Shown: one piece after another, positions 23,051-32,946 of the stretch
Layout: each line of letters starts with the position of its first letter
How positions within the stretch are numbered: the stretch's first letter is position 1
DNA from: CAVQCA01 sp963763115
Lineage (GTDB): Bacteria > Pseudomonadota > Gammaproteobacteria > UBA9214
Assembly (NCBI GenBank): GCA_963763115.1
Contig: CAVXNM010000030.1
Location: forward strand, 124,001 to 188,000
DNA: 64,000 nucleotides
Reading direction: 5' to 3'
Notes under the pieces: generated by a model
Seen by the model: only the letters and a program-made list of their open reading frames with translations
Told to the model about the DNA's origin: nothing
Databases searched by the model: none
Program-made: the position numbers and the translations under genes

Positions 23051-25383
23051 TCCCTCCCTGCCTCCTGCCGGTTTGACCTCAGGCGACTCTCGTTCAGCCA
23101 GTCAATGATAGCGGCACTCTCCATGGGTTCTCCAACATAATAGCCCTGGTAGTAGTCACACCCCATGGCCTTCAACGACTCGTATACCGACTGCGTTTCC
23201 ACTCCCTCGGCCGTCACGGTGAGCCCCATGTTATGGGCCAGATCGATGGTGGCATGGACGATTGAGGCATTGTCGTCATCGGTATCCATGTCGATCACGA
23301 ACGACTTGTCGACCTTGAGTGTATGCACCGGCAGGCGCTTGAGGTAGGCCAGTGATGAATGTCCGGTCCCGAAATCGTCGATCGAGAGGGTCAGCCCCAT
23401 GGAACTGAGCTGGTTCAGGATCTCGATAACCTGGTTCGGGTCCAGCATGACCCCGGTCTCGGTGATCTCGAGCGCCAGGCATCCGGACTCCAGCCGGTAG
23501 CGCTCCAGCACCTTCCCGATGAACTCTGTCAGCTTGTAGTCGTGCAGGTTGTGCATCGACAGGTTGATGCCGATGCGCAGCCCGGGGCTGACCTGCTGCA
23601 GACGGACCAGTTCCCGGCACGCCGTGTTGATGATCCATTCGGAGAGCAGGCGTATCAACCCGCTCTGTTCTGCCACGCGGATAAAGGTCTCAGGCAGCAG
23701 TATCTGACCGTCGGGCTGTCGCCAGCGCACCAGCGCCTCTAGGTAACTCACCCGGTCGGTGCGGAAATCGAGAACGGGCTGGTAAACGAGGAACAGGTCG
23801 TTGCGTTCGATATGCTCGTTCAGCACACCGTCCAGCGCCATCCTGGCCATGGCGGCCTCTTCCGTAATGTTCGGGTTGTATATCGCATAGTCGGACTGCG
23901 TTTTTTTCGCCGCGTACATGGCATAGTCGGCATGACGCAGCAGAGCGTCGACCTCCTCGCCATGCTGGGGCAGCAGGGCGATTCCGATCGAAACCGAGGC
24001 GGACAGCGTGTGGTTTTCCACCTCGAATTCAGGTTCCATGGCATGCATGATTTTCTGCGCGACCTGGCACGCCTGTGCACCGTCGGTATCCGGCAGGATA
24101 ATGGCGAACTCGTCGCCTCCCAGACGCGCCAGGGTGTCGGACTCGCGCAGCACGCCCGCCAGGCGCTCCACCACCTGTTTGAGCAGCAGGTCGCCCGTGT
24201 GATGCCCCAGCAGATCGTTGACGTACTTGAATCGCACCAGGTCGACCAGCATGACGGCGGAAATGGTCGGCGTCCTGCGGTGTTCGGCGATGGCCTGCTT
24301 CAGGCGATCTTCCAGCAGTGCGCGGTTATAGGTGCCGGTCAGCGGGTCACGTATCGCCATATCCCGCAACGTTTCATACAGCTCCCCAAGCGCCTGAAAG
24401 CTGGCAGGTGCGGCAGGCGCCAGCGCGGCCGGCATTTCACTGACCACATCCTCCCTCCCCAGGCGCCCGCCCCGGAGCCGGTTGCTCAAATCCTGCAGTG
24501 GTTTGAACACCGAGTACTTCACGAACCAGAGCGCCGTTGCGACGCTGACCAGGATGATGGCGATGACGACGGCGATCAGCCGGGTATCGGTCTGGTCGAG
24601 CTTGTGCACCAACGCATCGGCATTCCTGGCGGCCGCGATCCGGATCGCCGGGCGCGAATCATTGGTGTGCACGATGAATTCCGAGACCACGGTGCCCGCC
24701 GTCGGGGTTCCCTCCCACCCCGGCGTTTCGTAGAGACGGGTGTCATCGGGCAACTCGACCCGGATGGGCATGTTGAGCTCCTTGTCGAGACGGTAAAGCG
24801 CGGGCGCCGGGTCGGAAACGACCTGCAGATAGCCGCTTGGATCTAGCCCGCCGACCGGAATGATCACGGCCTGATAAGGATGGTTCCCTGACAGGCAGAG
24901 TTCACTCGCGGGCTGCAAGCGTCTCGACCCCTCCCGCATGCGCGCCTTGCTCGCCAGGTCAGGGCACAGGACGGGGCCACCATATGCGCCGGAGGAATCG
25001 CGCAACGCCGCGCCCAGCAGATTGAAATCCAGGTCGAAGGCATAGAGACCCACCGCCGTGACGGTTCCTGCCGTAATCAGACCCTGTTTGAACTGTTGTT
25101 CAAGTTCGGCGGAAAGCACGAACTCGTCATTCGCCGCCTGTGAGGTTCTGAAATCCTCGCTGGCCTGGATCCTGAGTCCCAGCTGGAAGGTATTGCGTTC
25201 GAGCTGCTGCAGAATATCCGAGGACTTGATGGCCAACAGCCTGCTCATGTACTGGCGCTCGAAATCAAAGGTCAGATCACGGTAGATGCGCGTCGTGATC
25301 AGAATCGCCGCCGCACTGATGACACCGAGCAGCACAATGCTGAGCACGAGGCCGGTGAGCAGATTAATAGGAAATCGTTTCAC
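23047..25383 (-). CDS. Membrane GGDEF-EAL cyclic-di-GMP protein
   Basis: Inner-membrane protein of 778 residues. A transmembrane helix at about 9-31, a periplasmic sensor region (about 35-260), a second helix (about 268-290) and a short HAMP-like linker precede GGDEF (about 340-500) and EAL (about 515-765). The GGDEF motif is intact in RLGGDEFAI, with an RESD inhibitory site five residues before it. The EAL side keeps EALVRW, the Asn in NLSMHNL, the Glu in LEITETG and DDFGTG. Both synthesis and hydrolysis of c-di-GMP look possible. The start is GTG, 6 bases after the rhodanese stop. Confidence 0.92.
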   Translation of the reverse strand: MKRFPINLLTGLVLSIVLLGVISAAAILITTRIYRDLTFDFERQYMSRLLAIKSSDILQQLERNTFQLGLRIQASEDFRTSQAANDEFVLSAELEQQFKQGLITAGTVTAVGLYAFDLDFNLLGAALRDSSGAYGGPVLCPDLASKARMREGSRRLQPASELCLSGNHPYQAVIIPVGGLDPSGYLQVVSDPAPALYRLDKELNMPIRVELPDDTRLYETPGWEGTPTAGTVVSEFIVHTNDSRPAIRIAAARNADALVHKLDQTDTRLIAVVIAIILVSVATALWFVKYSVFKPLQDLSNRLRGGRLGREDVVSEMPAALAPAAPASFQALGELYETLRDMAIRDPLTGTYNRALLEDRLKQAIAEHRRTPTISAVMLVDLVRFKYVNDLLGHHTGDLLLKQVVERLAGVLRESDTLARLGGDEFAIILPDTDGAQACQVAQKIMHAMEPEFEVENHTLSASVSIGIALLPQHGEEVDALLRHADYAMYAAKKTQSDYAIYNPNITEEAAMARMALDGVLNEHIERNDLFLVYQPVLDFRTDRVSYLEALVRWRQPDGQILLPETFIRVAEQSGLIRLLSEWIINTACRELVRLQQVSPGLRIGINLSMHNLHDYKLTEFIGKVLERYRLESGCLALEITETGVMLDPNQVIEILNQLSSMGLTLSIDDFGTGHSSLAYLKRLPVHTLKVDKSFVIDMDTDDDNASIVHATIDLAHNMGLTVTAEGVETQSVYESLKAMGCDYYQGYYVGEPMESAAIIDWLNESRLRSNRQEAGRE

Positions 25384-25389
25384 CCGTCA

Positions 25390-25851
25390 TCACCCGGGTA
25401 CATCCTGGATCAGGGGAAATTCCTTTGCCCGCCATTCCTCGATGCCACCCCGGAACCAGTACACGTCCAGGTAGCCGCAGGCGACGGCGATCCCGACCGC
25501 CCTGCCGCTGCGATCACAGCGAACGCCATTGCAGTAAAAAATGACCGGCGTCGTGCAGGAGCCAACCAGCCTGGCGAGCGAATCACAGTCCGTCTTCATA
25601 TCGACGAGGTGAACCGAACCCTCGATATAGCCGTCGCTGCGGTCTACCCCGACACGGGAGTCGATCAGGACCGTATCCTGGCGTTCCACCACCAGCGTAA
25701 TCAACTGCTCGGCGTCGATGGTCACCGCACCTTCGATCGTGGCAGGACCGAGGTACTCCCCAGCCGCAGTCGGTGCAACAACAACCATGACCGCCGTCAG
25801 CAAGAGGGCCCTCGCATAACACACCGAATTTATTATTTTTATAACATACAT
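25390..25851 (-). CDS. Exported rhodanese-like domain protein
   Basis: Protein of 153 residues with an N-terminal signal peptide (hydrophobic to about residue 30, VVVAPTAAGEY) followed by one rhodanese domain. The active-site loop begins with Cys in FYCNGVRCDRSGRA and ends at the conserved Arg, so sulfurtransferase chemistry is possible in the periplasm. TVLIDSRVGVDRSDGYIEGS is the CH2A-like entry motif. It is first gene of the run with the GGDEF-EAL and MinD-like genes. The 210 bp upstream are AT-rich, and a TATAAT (minus strand, 25863-25868) lies just before the start. Confidence 0.85.
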   Translation of the reverse strand: MYVIKIINSVCYARALLLTAVMVVVAPTAAGEYLGPATIEGAVTIDAEQLITLVVERQDTVLIDSRVGVDRSDGYIEGSVHLVDMKTDCDSLARLVGSCTTPVIFYCNGVRCDRSGRAVGIAVACGYLDVYWFRGGIEEWRAKEFPLIQDVPG

Positions 25852-26061
25852 ATAGATATATAATTATATTGATGTGACTAGTTAACTTTCGCCATACACT
25901 TGCCGAGCCGTCAATCACATCTTAACCGCACGCGGCGGGAATAGCAGTATTCCCGTCGACAAAGGTATGTCTCCATTCATTCCCGCAGGAGCGAATTTAT
26001 TCATGCGTTTACCTCGGTGCTCATACGTGCGAATAGCTTTGCACCTGCACCTCATTCTTCA
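25852..26061. other. AT-rich intergenic region, 210 bp
   Basis: The left part is a run of TATA-like sequence, much lower in GC than the surroundings, and is probably the promoter of the rhodanese operon. At 25989-26005 there is a GGAGCGAATTTATTC motif resembling the inverted repeats at 53527-53585. No gene seen. Confidence 0.45.
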
Positions 26062-26379
26062 TCAGGGACAGCGATACACCACGAAGACCTGCCGCCCGTC
26101 GGTCGGTTCCGTCTCTGCCACGACGACGTTTCCGCCAATCCGAGCGGCTTCGTTGCGCGCCAGCGTTCGAAGTTCCCCGCGCACCTTTTCCTCGCTGCGT
26201 GGAATGGCGCCGATCCTGTCCTTAACTGTCGTTGAGACCCGGGACATGCGTTCACAACCCTGCACCTGGTCCACGGTGCGCACCTGGACGCTCGAACCTT
26301 CGTCGGTGAGCGGAACCCAGGTGCAGGCTGAGACCGGCAGCAATACCATGAGGGCGAGTCCTCCCCGTTTACTCAGCAT
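26062..26379 (-). CDS. DUF4156 domain lipoprotein
   Basis: Small lipoprotein of 105 residues with signal MLSKRGGLALMVLLPVSAC (lipobox VSAC). The mature part (SSVQVRTVDQVQGCERMSRV, then RNEAARIGGNVVVAE and FVVYRC) fits the DUF4156 family, whose two mature cysteines are present. Function is unknown; related enterobacterial proteins are linked to stress and biofilm. It stands alone between the rhodanese operon and ligA. Confidence 0.85.
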   Translation of the reverse strand: MLSKRGGLALMVLLPVSACTWVPLTDEGSSVQVRTVDQVQGCERMSRVSTTVKDRIGAIPRSEEKVRGELRTLARNEAARIGGNVVVAETEPTDGRQVFVVYRCP

Positions 26380-26534
26380 GACATCCTCCCTGCCAAAAAC
26401 CCGAAACAGGAACCGAGAGATGGGGTTAAATCACCTCTCGTATCCGGCACCTATTCATAATAACCCGGCGTTTCGCCCGTCCTTCGAGTAATAGCGCTAG
26501 CAATTGTTGCACAAAACCCGCCATAACAATGACG

Positions 26535-28538
26535 TCAAACGAGCAGCGCGAGGCAGGCGGCTTCGTCCAGGATCTTGATGCCCAGGTCCCGCGCCTTGTC
26601 GTACTTGGAACCCGGATTCTCGCCGGCCACGACGTAATCGGTTTTTTTCGATACGCTGCCGGATACCTTTGCACCGGCCTCCAGCAGCCGCTGCTTCAGC
26701 ACTTCGCGCGGCATCGACAACGTGCCGGTGATGACGAAGGTCTTCCCGGCGAGCAGCCGTGACCGGAGACGCGCCACCTTCTCCCAGTGCACCCCGGCGG
26801 CGCGCAGCTTTTTTATCACCTCGCGGTTATGTGGCTCGCGGAAAAAAGCGTGGATATGCCGTGCCACGACCGGACCGACGTCGCGCACCGCCATCAGCTC
26901 CTCTATTTCCGCCGCCATCAGGGGATCGAGATCGCCGAACTCCTGCACCAGGACGCGGGCCGTGCTCTCGCCGACCTCGCGGATTCCCAGGGCATAAATG
27001 AAGCGCTCCAGCGTGGTAGCCTTGCTCTTCTCCAGGGCATTGACGAGATTGGACGCCGATTTGAGGGCCATACGCTCCAGGCCGGCGATGGCATCGGCGT
27101 CCAGTCCGTACAGGTCGTCGACCTCATGTATCAGGCCGGTCTCGACCAGCTGGTCGACCAGCTTCTCGCCCAGACCCTCGATATCCATGGCCCGGCGCGA
27201 AGCGAAGTGCCGGATGGTCTCACGGCGCTGAGCTGGACAAAACAGTCCGCCGCTACAGCGCGCCACCGCCTCCCCCTCGATGCGTTCGACCGCCGAACCG
27301 CATTCGGGGCAGACTTTCGGCAGGTGGAATACCGCGGCGCCCTTGGGGCGGTGCTCCCTGATGACGCTCACCACCTCGGGGATCACGTCGCCGGCGCGTC
27401 GGATCATCACCGTGTCACCGACCCGCACGTCCTTGCGGTGCACCTCGTCCTCGTTATGCAGCGTGGCATTGGTCACCGTAACGCCGCCGACGAACACCGG
27501 CTCCAGCCGCGCCACCGGAGTGAGCGCGCCGGTGCGTCCGACCTGGACGTCAATCGCCAGAACTTGGGTCTGCTCCTCCTGGGCGGGGAACTTGCGGGCG
27601 ATGGCCCAGCGCGGCGCACGCGCGACAAAACCCAGCTGTTCCTGCTGGTCCAGTCGGTCGACCTTGAACACGACGCCGTCGATATCGAAGGGTAGTTTGT
27701 CGCGCCGTGTCTCCATGGCGCGGTAATAGACGAGACAGCCGTCCAGACCTAGCACCCGTTTCACCTCTTCGGAGACCCGCAGCCGCCAGTCTCGCAGTCG
27801 CTCCAGCATGTCGCTGTGCCGGTCCGGCAGATCTCCGCCCTCGACACGGCCCACGCCGTAGCAGTAGATCTCCAGCGGACGCCTGGCTGTGATCCCGGGG
27901 TCCAACTGCCGGACGCTGCCGGCAGCCGCGTTGCGCGGATTGACGAAGGGTTTCTGGCCTTGCGAGAGCGCCTGCCGATTGAGACGCTCGAACCCCGCGT
28001 GGGAAATATAGACCTCGCCGCGTACTTCCAGCCGCGCCGGTATGTCTCGCCCCGCCAGGCTCAGCGGCACGCTCTTGATAGTGCGGACATTGGCGGTGAT
28101 GTCCTCGCCGGTCACCCCGTCGCCGCGGGTCGCGGCCCGGGTAAGCACGCCGTGTTCGTAGAGCAGACTGACCGCCAGCCCGTCAAGCTTGGGCTCGGCG
28201 GCGTAATCCACGGAATCGACCTCCAGCCGTTCGCGCATTCGCCGATCGAAGTCGGCCAGTTCGCCGTCGCTGAAGGCATTGTCGAGCGAGAGCATGGGCA
28301 CGTCATGGCGCACCTCGCCGAAGGACTTGAGCGGGGCCGCGCCGACGCGCCGGGTGGGCGAATCCGGGGTTACCAGTTCGGGCCAGGCGGCCTCGAGTTC
28401 CTGCAGTTCGCGCAGCAGCCGGTCGTATTCGGCATCGGAGATGACCGGGTCGTCGAGAACGTAGTAGCGGTAATTGTGCTCATGTAGCTGTTCGTGCAGT
28501 TGCCGGGCGCGTTCGCGTTGCGCCTTCGGCACGCTCAT
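26535..28538 (-). CDS. ligA: NAD-dependent DNA ligase LigA
   Basis: Essential replication ligase of 667 residues. An N-terminal Ia domain is followed by the nucleotidyltransferase domain, with adenylated Lys117 in EPKLDG. Then come an OB domain, a four-Cys zinc finger (CPECGSAVERIEGE, RCSGGLFC), helix-hairpin-helix repeats and a C-terminal BRCT domain (GKTFVITGTLSMPREVLK). Its ATG overlaps the zipA stop by 4 bases. smc-zipA-ligA is the standard gammaproteobacterial order. Confidence 0.97.
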   Translation of the reverse strand: MSVPKAQRERARQLHEQLHEHNYRYYVLDDPVISDAEYDRLLRELQELEAAWPELVTPDSPTRRVGAAPLKSFGEVRHDVPMLSLDNAFSDGELADFDRRMRERLEVDSVDYAAEPKLDGLAVSLLYEHGVLTRAATRGDGVTGEDITANVRTIKSVPLSLAGRDIPARLEVRGEVYISHAGFERLNRQALSQGQKPFVNPRNAAAGSVRQLDPGITARRPLEIYCYGVGRVEGGDLPDRHSDMLERLRDWRLRVSEEVKRVLGLDGCLVYYRAMETRRDKLPFDIDGVVFKVDRLDQQEQLGFVARAPRWAIARKFPAQEEQTQVLAIDVQVGRTGALTPVARLEPVFVGGVTVTNATLHNEDEVHRKDVRVGDTVMIRRAGDVIPEVVSVIREHRPKGAAVFHLPKVCPECGSAVERIEGEAVARCSGGLFCPAQRRETIRHFASRRAMDIEGLGEKLVDQLVETGLIHEVDDLYGLDADAIAGLERMALKSASNLVNALEKSKATTLERFIYALGIREVGESTARVLVQEFGDLDPLMAAEIEELMAVRDVGPVVARHIHAFFREPHNREVIKKLRAAGVHWEKVARLRSRLLAGKTFVITGTLSMPREVLKQRLLEAGAKVSGSVSKKTDYVVAGENPGSKYDKARDLGIKILDEAACLALLV

Positions 28539-29245
28539 GTTGCCGTTCGGGCGATGCGCTGTCTGAGCTGGAAGTCGATGATGTCCTCGCGCATGTGACC
28601 GATGGTCTGGTTGGTAAGCACGCTGCGGGTGGCGTCACAGACAGTACCCTTGAGACTGTTGGCCAGCGAGCGCGCCGCTTCGACCATGGCATCGAATGCC
28701 CTGACAGCATCGAAGGGACCGGGCAGGGTGAGGAACAGGACCAGACCCGGCGTGGAAAAAGACTCCATGGCATCCGGGTCGAAAGTGCCCGGCTCCACGA
28801 TATTGGCGGCGGAAAACAGCGTCCGCCGGCCGTCCTTATCCGCCTCCTCGTAGTGGAAGATCTGCATGTCGCCGTACTGCAGCTTTGCATCGCTCATGGC
28901 GTCCATGATGAACGAGCCCGGGAACGGGACACCACCCGGCGCCAGCACAAACAGGGTCACCACCTTGTCAGGCTGGACGTAGGCCGGGGGTGGCGGAGTC
29001 TCGACATGAACGCCGGCATCGGCATCCTCCGCGATCAGCTTGCCGAGACTTTCCAGCTCGGCGTCGACCGCCGCATTGCCCGGGTAATCATCGAACAGCA
29101 CATCGACGGGTATCCGCTCGCTTCTGCGCTTCGACCGGCTGACATCAGGTTCCGGGCGCCGGCGAGCCTGCCAGGTGCTGAAAACGTAGATGCCCAGAAC
29201 GATGATTATCCCGATTAGCAGTATCACCCAACGCAGTGTATCCAT
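28535..29245 (-). CDS. zipA: Cell division protein ZipA
   Basis: Division protein that anchors FtsZ to the membrane, 236 residues. The N-terminal transmembrane helix (6-25, WVILLIGIIIVLGIYVF), a short charged linker and the C-terminal ZipA domain (about 95-230, VVTLFVLAPGGVPFPGSFIM) are in the expected order. The linker is shorter than the long Pro/Gln-rich linker of E. coli (328 residues). It lies between smc, 50 bases upstream, and ligA, which it overlaps. Confidence 0.93.
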   Translation of the reverse strand: MDTLRWVILLIGIIIVLGIYVFSTWQARRRPEPDVSRSKRRSERIPVDVLFDDYPGNAAVDAELESLGKLIAEDADAGVHVETPPPPAYVQPDKVVTLFVLAPGGVPFPGSFIMDAMSDAKLQYGDMQIFHYEEADKDGRRTLFSAANIVEPGTFDPDAMESFSTPGLVLFLTLPGPFDAVRAFDAMVEAARSLANSLKGTVCDATRSVLTNQTIGHMREDIIDFQLRQRIARTAT

Positions 29246-29295
29246 GGATCAGGGTCCGACTGTGAAAACCAGATGTAATGATAACGGAAAACCGC

Positions 29296-32200
29296 TTACA
29301 TCGCCGCCATCTTGACCGCATCATCGATATCCACGGCCACCAGGCGGGAGACCCCGGGCTCATGCATGGTGACACCGGTAAGCTGCCTGGCCATTTCCAT
29401 GGTGACCTTGTTGTGGGTGATGAAGATAAACTGCACGCGGTCCGACATTTCCCGCACCATGTCGCAATAGCGGCCGACATTGGCGTCATCAAGCGGAGCG
29501 TCCACCTCGTCGAGCATGCAGAACGGCGAGGGATTGAGTTCGAAGATGGAGAACACCAGTGCGATCGCGGTCAGCGCCTTCTCGCCGCCGGAAAGCAGGT
29601 GGATGGTGCTGTTGCGCTTGCCGGGCGGACGCGCCATGACCGTGACGCCGGTATCCAGCAGGTCCTCGCCGGTCAGTTCCAGGTAGGCCTGCCCGCCGCC
29701 AAACAGGCGCGGGAATCGCGCCCGGAAACCCGCGTCGACCTTGTCATAGATTTCCTTGAAACGCGCGCGTGTCTCCTTGTCGATCTTGGCGATGGCGGTT
29801 TCCAGCGTCTGCAGCGCCTCGGTCAGGTCCGCGTGCTGCGCATCGAGGTAAACCTTGCGTTTGGACTCCTCTTCGTACTCCTCGATGGCCGCCAGGTTGA
29901 TCGGCCCCAATCGCTGGATGCGCTGCTCCACCTGCTCCGAGCGCTCCGCCCAGACCTCTATGCTGGCCTGCGGATCGATGGTCTCGAGCAGACCGGGGTA
30001 ATCGAAGCCCGCCCCGGTGATCTGTTCGAGCAGGGTGTCGCTGCGCACCTTGATTTCCTGCCAGGCGAGGCGATCCTGCGCCACCTCATCGCGTCGGCTG
30101 CCGACGGAACGCTCCTTGCGAACTCGTTCTTGCTCCAGTTCCCGCACACGGTGTTCGATGTCCTCGACCTGCTTGCGCGATTCGGAGAGTTCGGTTTCCA
30201 CTTCCCGGTGCTGTGACAGCATCATCTCGAGTTCCGCCTCGAGATCCAAGATGGGGGTATCCCCCTGCGTGAGGACGCCGGTCAGTTCATCGCGCCGACC
30301 GGACAGTTGCATGGACTGCGCGCGCATGCGTGCGAGGTTGTCCTCTATTGCCGCTTTGCCCGTGCGCACCGACTCGGCCCGCAGCGCAAATTCGTGCACG
30401 GCCTGCTGGGCGCTGCGCGCCTGTTCCCGCGCCGCTTCCAGCGCGCTACCCAGGGCCTGCTGCCGGCCGATTCGCTCCTCGCGTTCCGCGCTCAGGAGTT
30501 CGATGGCCGTCAGGGCCTCCTGCAGGCGGTCGCGAGCCGCCGCGTATTCCTCCAGCCCGCCGCTCTTCTGGCCGTGCAACTCCTCGGTCTCCTTGCCGAC
30601 ATCGTGGCTGCGGGTGCGGTGATGCTCGATGCGGGACTGGCACGCGGCCAGACCGGCCTGCAGATCGCTGGCGCGCCGATGGGCCTGGTTGTACTGCTCC
30701 TGCAAGGTCTCGCGTTCGCCCTCAACCGCCACCAGCGCAGCGCGCGCCTCGTCCATGGCGTTGCGCAGGGATTCGATGCGCTCGGCCTGCCCGCTGACCT
30801 CTTCCCGAAGCTGCGCGATCTCCCGCTCGCGCTGCAGCACGCCGGCCTTCTCGTCGACGTCGCGTGCGACACGCAGCCAGCTGCGTCCGAGCCAGATGCC
30901 GTCGCGGGTCACGATGGACTCGTCAATGTCCAGGCTGTCCTTCCGGGCCAGCGCCTCGCCCAGTGTTTCCGCGGCATAGACCCCGTTCAGCAGGGAAGCC
31001 ATCGACCAGGGTGAACGCACCATGCCGGAGAGCGACGCCGGCGCGTTGCCGGTTTGTCCCGCCTCGCACGCCGCCCGGGTATCGAACAGGGCAATGGCGC
31101 CGTGATCGAGTCCCGCCAGCAGATCCCCGGCATTCTCCAGTCCGTCGACGCACACCGCTTCGAGATAAAAACCCAGGACGGTCTCGACCGCATGCTCCCA
31201 GCCCGACTCGACCTCGATTTCCTGTGCGAGGCGCGGCGCATCCCTCAGACCCCGGGATTCCAGCCAGCCGGAGACCAGCCCGGAACGCTGTCCGAGGGCG
31301 GCCTGCTGCAGCGTTTCCAGGGAGGACAGTCTCCCGCGCAGGTCATGGTGGGCGACTTGCAGCGCAGCGACATCCTGTTCGTGGCGCCCGACGCCGTCGC
31401 GGATATCCGTGATGCGCCGGCTGGCCGCAAGCAGCTGCGACTGTTTCTCGGTGGCCAGCGCCTCCTGCTCCCGCGCCGCGCCGATCAGTTGTTCAACCTC
31501 CTCATCGAGCGTGGCGCTGTCCAGGGTCTGCTGCTCCTGCTGCAGGCGCTGCAGGCGGTCATCGAGCTGCGCCAGCTGTCGCTCGAGGTGATCGATGCGC
31601 GTGCGCTCGACCTGGACGGATTGCGAACGCTCCGCGGTGTGCCGGTTGAACTCGTCCCATTCCGCCTGCCAGGCGTGCATCGCCTGTTCGGCATCCTGCA
31701 GGTGCCCGCCGCTCTCCTCGCTGTGCCGGCGCGCCTCGGCCAGCCCCGGCTCTATCCGGGCGATTTCCCGAGCCAGTTCCGCGAGCCGGCTGACGTCGCG
31801 TTCGATATGTTCGCCGATTTCACCCAGCGTCTGTTCGGCGCGGGCCAGTTCCTGCTGCTGTTGCTGGCGAGACTCCCTGCCGTGCTTGATGGCCTGCTCG
31901 ATGCGGGCCACGTCGGCGCCCAGCTTGTAATAGCGGCCCTGCACGGTGTTGAAGGTTTCATTCGCGCCGGCCAGGCCATCGCGGGACTGCTCCAGTTCCG
32001 CCTCGATGGCCCGCTGGGCGGCGAGTTCCGCCTGCATTTCCAGTTCTCGTTCCTGTATACGGCGTTCACGGCTCGTGCACTTTTCATGCAGATCGCCGTA
32101 GCGCAGGGCGAGGAGCTCCGCCTTGACCTGGCGTTCCTCCTCCTTGAGTTCCTTGAAGCGCTCCGCGGCCCGCGACTGGCGTTTCAGCTTTTCGAGCTGC

Positions 32201-32808
32201 TTCTCGATCTCCTCGAGCAAATCGTTCAACCGGTCCAGGTTCTCCCGCGTATGGCGAATGCGGTTTTCGGTCTCGCGCCGGCGTTCCTTGTATTTGGAGA
32301 TGCCGGCCGCCTCCTCGAGAAAGGCGCGCAAGTCTTCGGGTCTGGCCTCGATGAGACGGGAGATCATCCCCTGCTCGATGATCGAGTAACTGCGCGGCCC
32401 CAGGCCGGTGCCGAGGAAGATGTCGGTGATGTCGCGCCGCCGGCAGCGCACGCCGTTCAGGAAATAGGCGGACGTCCCGTCGCGGGAGACCTGGCGACGC
32501 AGGGCGATTTCACTGTAGCCGGCGTACTGGCCGCCGATGGTGCCGTCACTGTTGTCGAATACCAGTTCGATGCTGGCGTGCCCCACCGGCTTCCGCGCCG
32601 TGGAGCCATTGAAGATGACATCCGCCATGGAGTCGCCGCGCAGGTGCTTGGCCGAGGTCTCGCCCATCACCCAGCGCACGGCATCGATGATATTGGATTT
32701 GCCGCAGCCGTTGGGGCCGACGACGCCGACCAGGTTGCTGGGCAAGTAGATGGTCGTTGGGTCGACAAAGGACTTGAAGCCGGCGAGCTTGATCTTAGAC
32801 AGCTGCAT
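29296..32808 (-). CDS. smc: Chromosome partition protein SMC
   Basis: Condensin ATPase of 1170 residues. The N-terminal head has Walker A GPNGCGKS at 31-38. Two long coiled coils flank a hinge (about residues 500-640, SGWEHAVETVLGFYLEAVCV). The C-terminal head has the signature LLSGGEKALTAIALVF and Walker B FCMLDEVDAPLDDAN. The ATG at 32808 gives the canonical MQLSKIKLAGFKSF start; the open frame upstream is not used by the family. Its partners scpA and scpB are in the window at 12.5-14.1 kb. Confidence 0.97.
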   Translation of the reverse strand: MQLSKIKLAGFKSFVDPTTIYLPSNLVGVVGPNGCGKSNIIDAVRWVMGETSAKHLRGDSMADVIFNGSTARKPVGHASIELVFDNSDGTIGGQYAGYSEIALRRQVSRDGTSAYFLNGVRCRRRDITDIFLGTGLGPRSYSIIEQGMISRLIEARPEDLRAFLEEAAGISKYKERRRETENRIRHTRENLDRLNDLLEEIEKQLEKLKRQSRAAERFKELKEEERQVKAELLALRYGDLHEKCTSRERRIQERELEMQAELAAQRAIEAELEQSRDGLAGANETFNTVQGRYYKLGADVARIEQAIKHGRESRQQQQQELARAEQTLGEIGEHIERDVSRLAELAREIARIEPGLAEARRHSEESGGHLQDAEQAMHAWQAEWDEFNRHTAERSQSVQVERTRIDHLERQLAQLDDRLQRLQQEQQTLDSATLDEEVEQLIGAAREQEALATEKQSQLLAASRRITDIRDGVGRHEQDVAALQVAHHDLRGRLSSLETLQQAALGQRSGLVSGWLESRGLRDAPRLAQEIEVESGWEHAVETVLGFYLEAVCVDGLENAGDLLAGLDHGAIALFDTRAACEAGQTGNAPASLSGMVRSPWSMASLLNGVYAAETLGEALARKDSLDIDESIVTRDGIWLGRSWLRVARDVDEKAGVLQREREIAQLREEVSGQAERIESLRNAMDEARAALVAVEGERETLQEQYNQAHRRASDLQAGLAACQSRIEHHRTRSHDVGKETEELHGQKSGGLEEYAAARDRLQEALTAIELLSAEREERIGRQQALGSALEAAREQARSAQQAVHEFALRAESVRTGKAAIEDNLARMRAQSMQLSGRRDELTGVLTQGDTPILDLEAELEMMLSQHREVETELSESRKQVEDIEHRVRELEQERVRKERSVGSRRDEVAQDRLAWQEIKVRSDTLLEQITGAGFDYPGLLETIDPQASIEVWAERSEQVEQRIQRLGPINLAAIEEYEEESKRKVYLDAQHADLTEALQTLETAIAKIDKETRARFKEIYDKVDAGFRARFPRLFGGGQAYLELTGEDLLDTGVTVMARPPGKRNSTIHLLSGGEKALTAIALVFSIFELNPSPFCMLDEVDAPLDDANVGRYCDMVREMSDRVQFIFITHNKVTMEMARQLTGVTMHEPGVSRLVAVDIDDAVKMAAM

Positions 32809-32910
32809 GGGCCCGAAAGATACAAGATTTGGGACCGTGGATACAACATTTTTGTCGGCCAACCGGGCAAAAACCCAACATCTTGTGTTTCCTATCGCCC
32901 CAATCGCAAG

Positions 32911-32938
32911 TTGACGGGTCCACCGCCGGGCTTATAGT
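32911..32938 (+). promoter_or_regulatory. Sigma-70 promoter for queF
   Basis: TTGACG (32911-32916) and TATAGT (32933-32938) are separated by 16 bp, close to consensus. The queF ATG begins only 9 bases after the -10, so transcription from here would give a leaderless or nearly leaderless message. No preQ1 riboswitch can fit between promoter and gene. Confidence 0.6.
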
Positions 32939-32946
32939 GTGCACCC

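Noticed and set aside
31054..32937. 627-codon frame antisense to smc
   Set aside because: It mirrors the coiled-coil codons of smc. The translated product is leucine/glutamine-rich without motifs or a start signal.
32880..32946. preQ1 riboswitch upstream of queF
   Set aside because: The promoter lies 9 bases from the ATG, leaving no room, and no pseudoknot-forming sequence is present.
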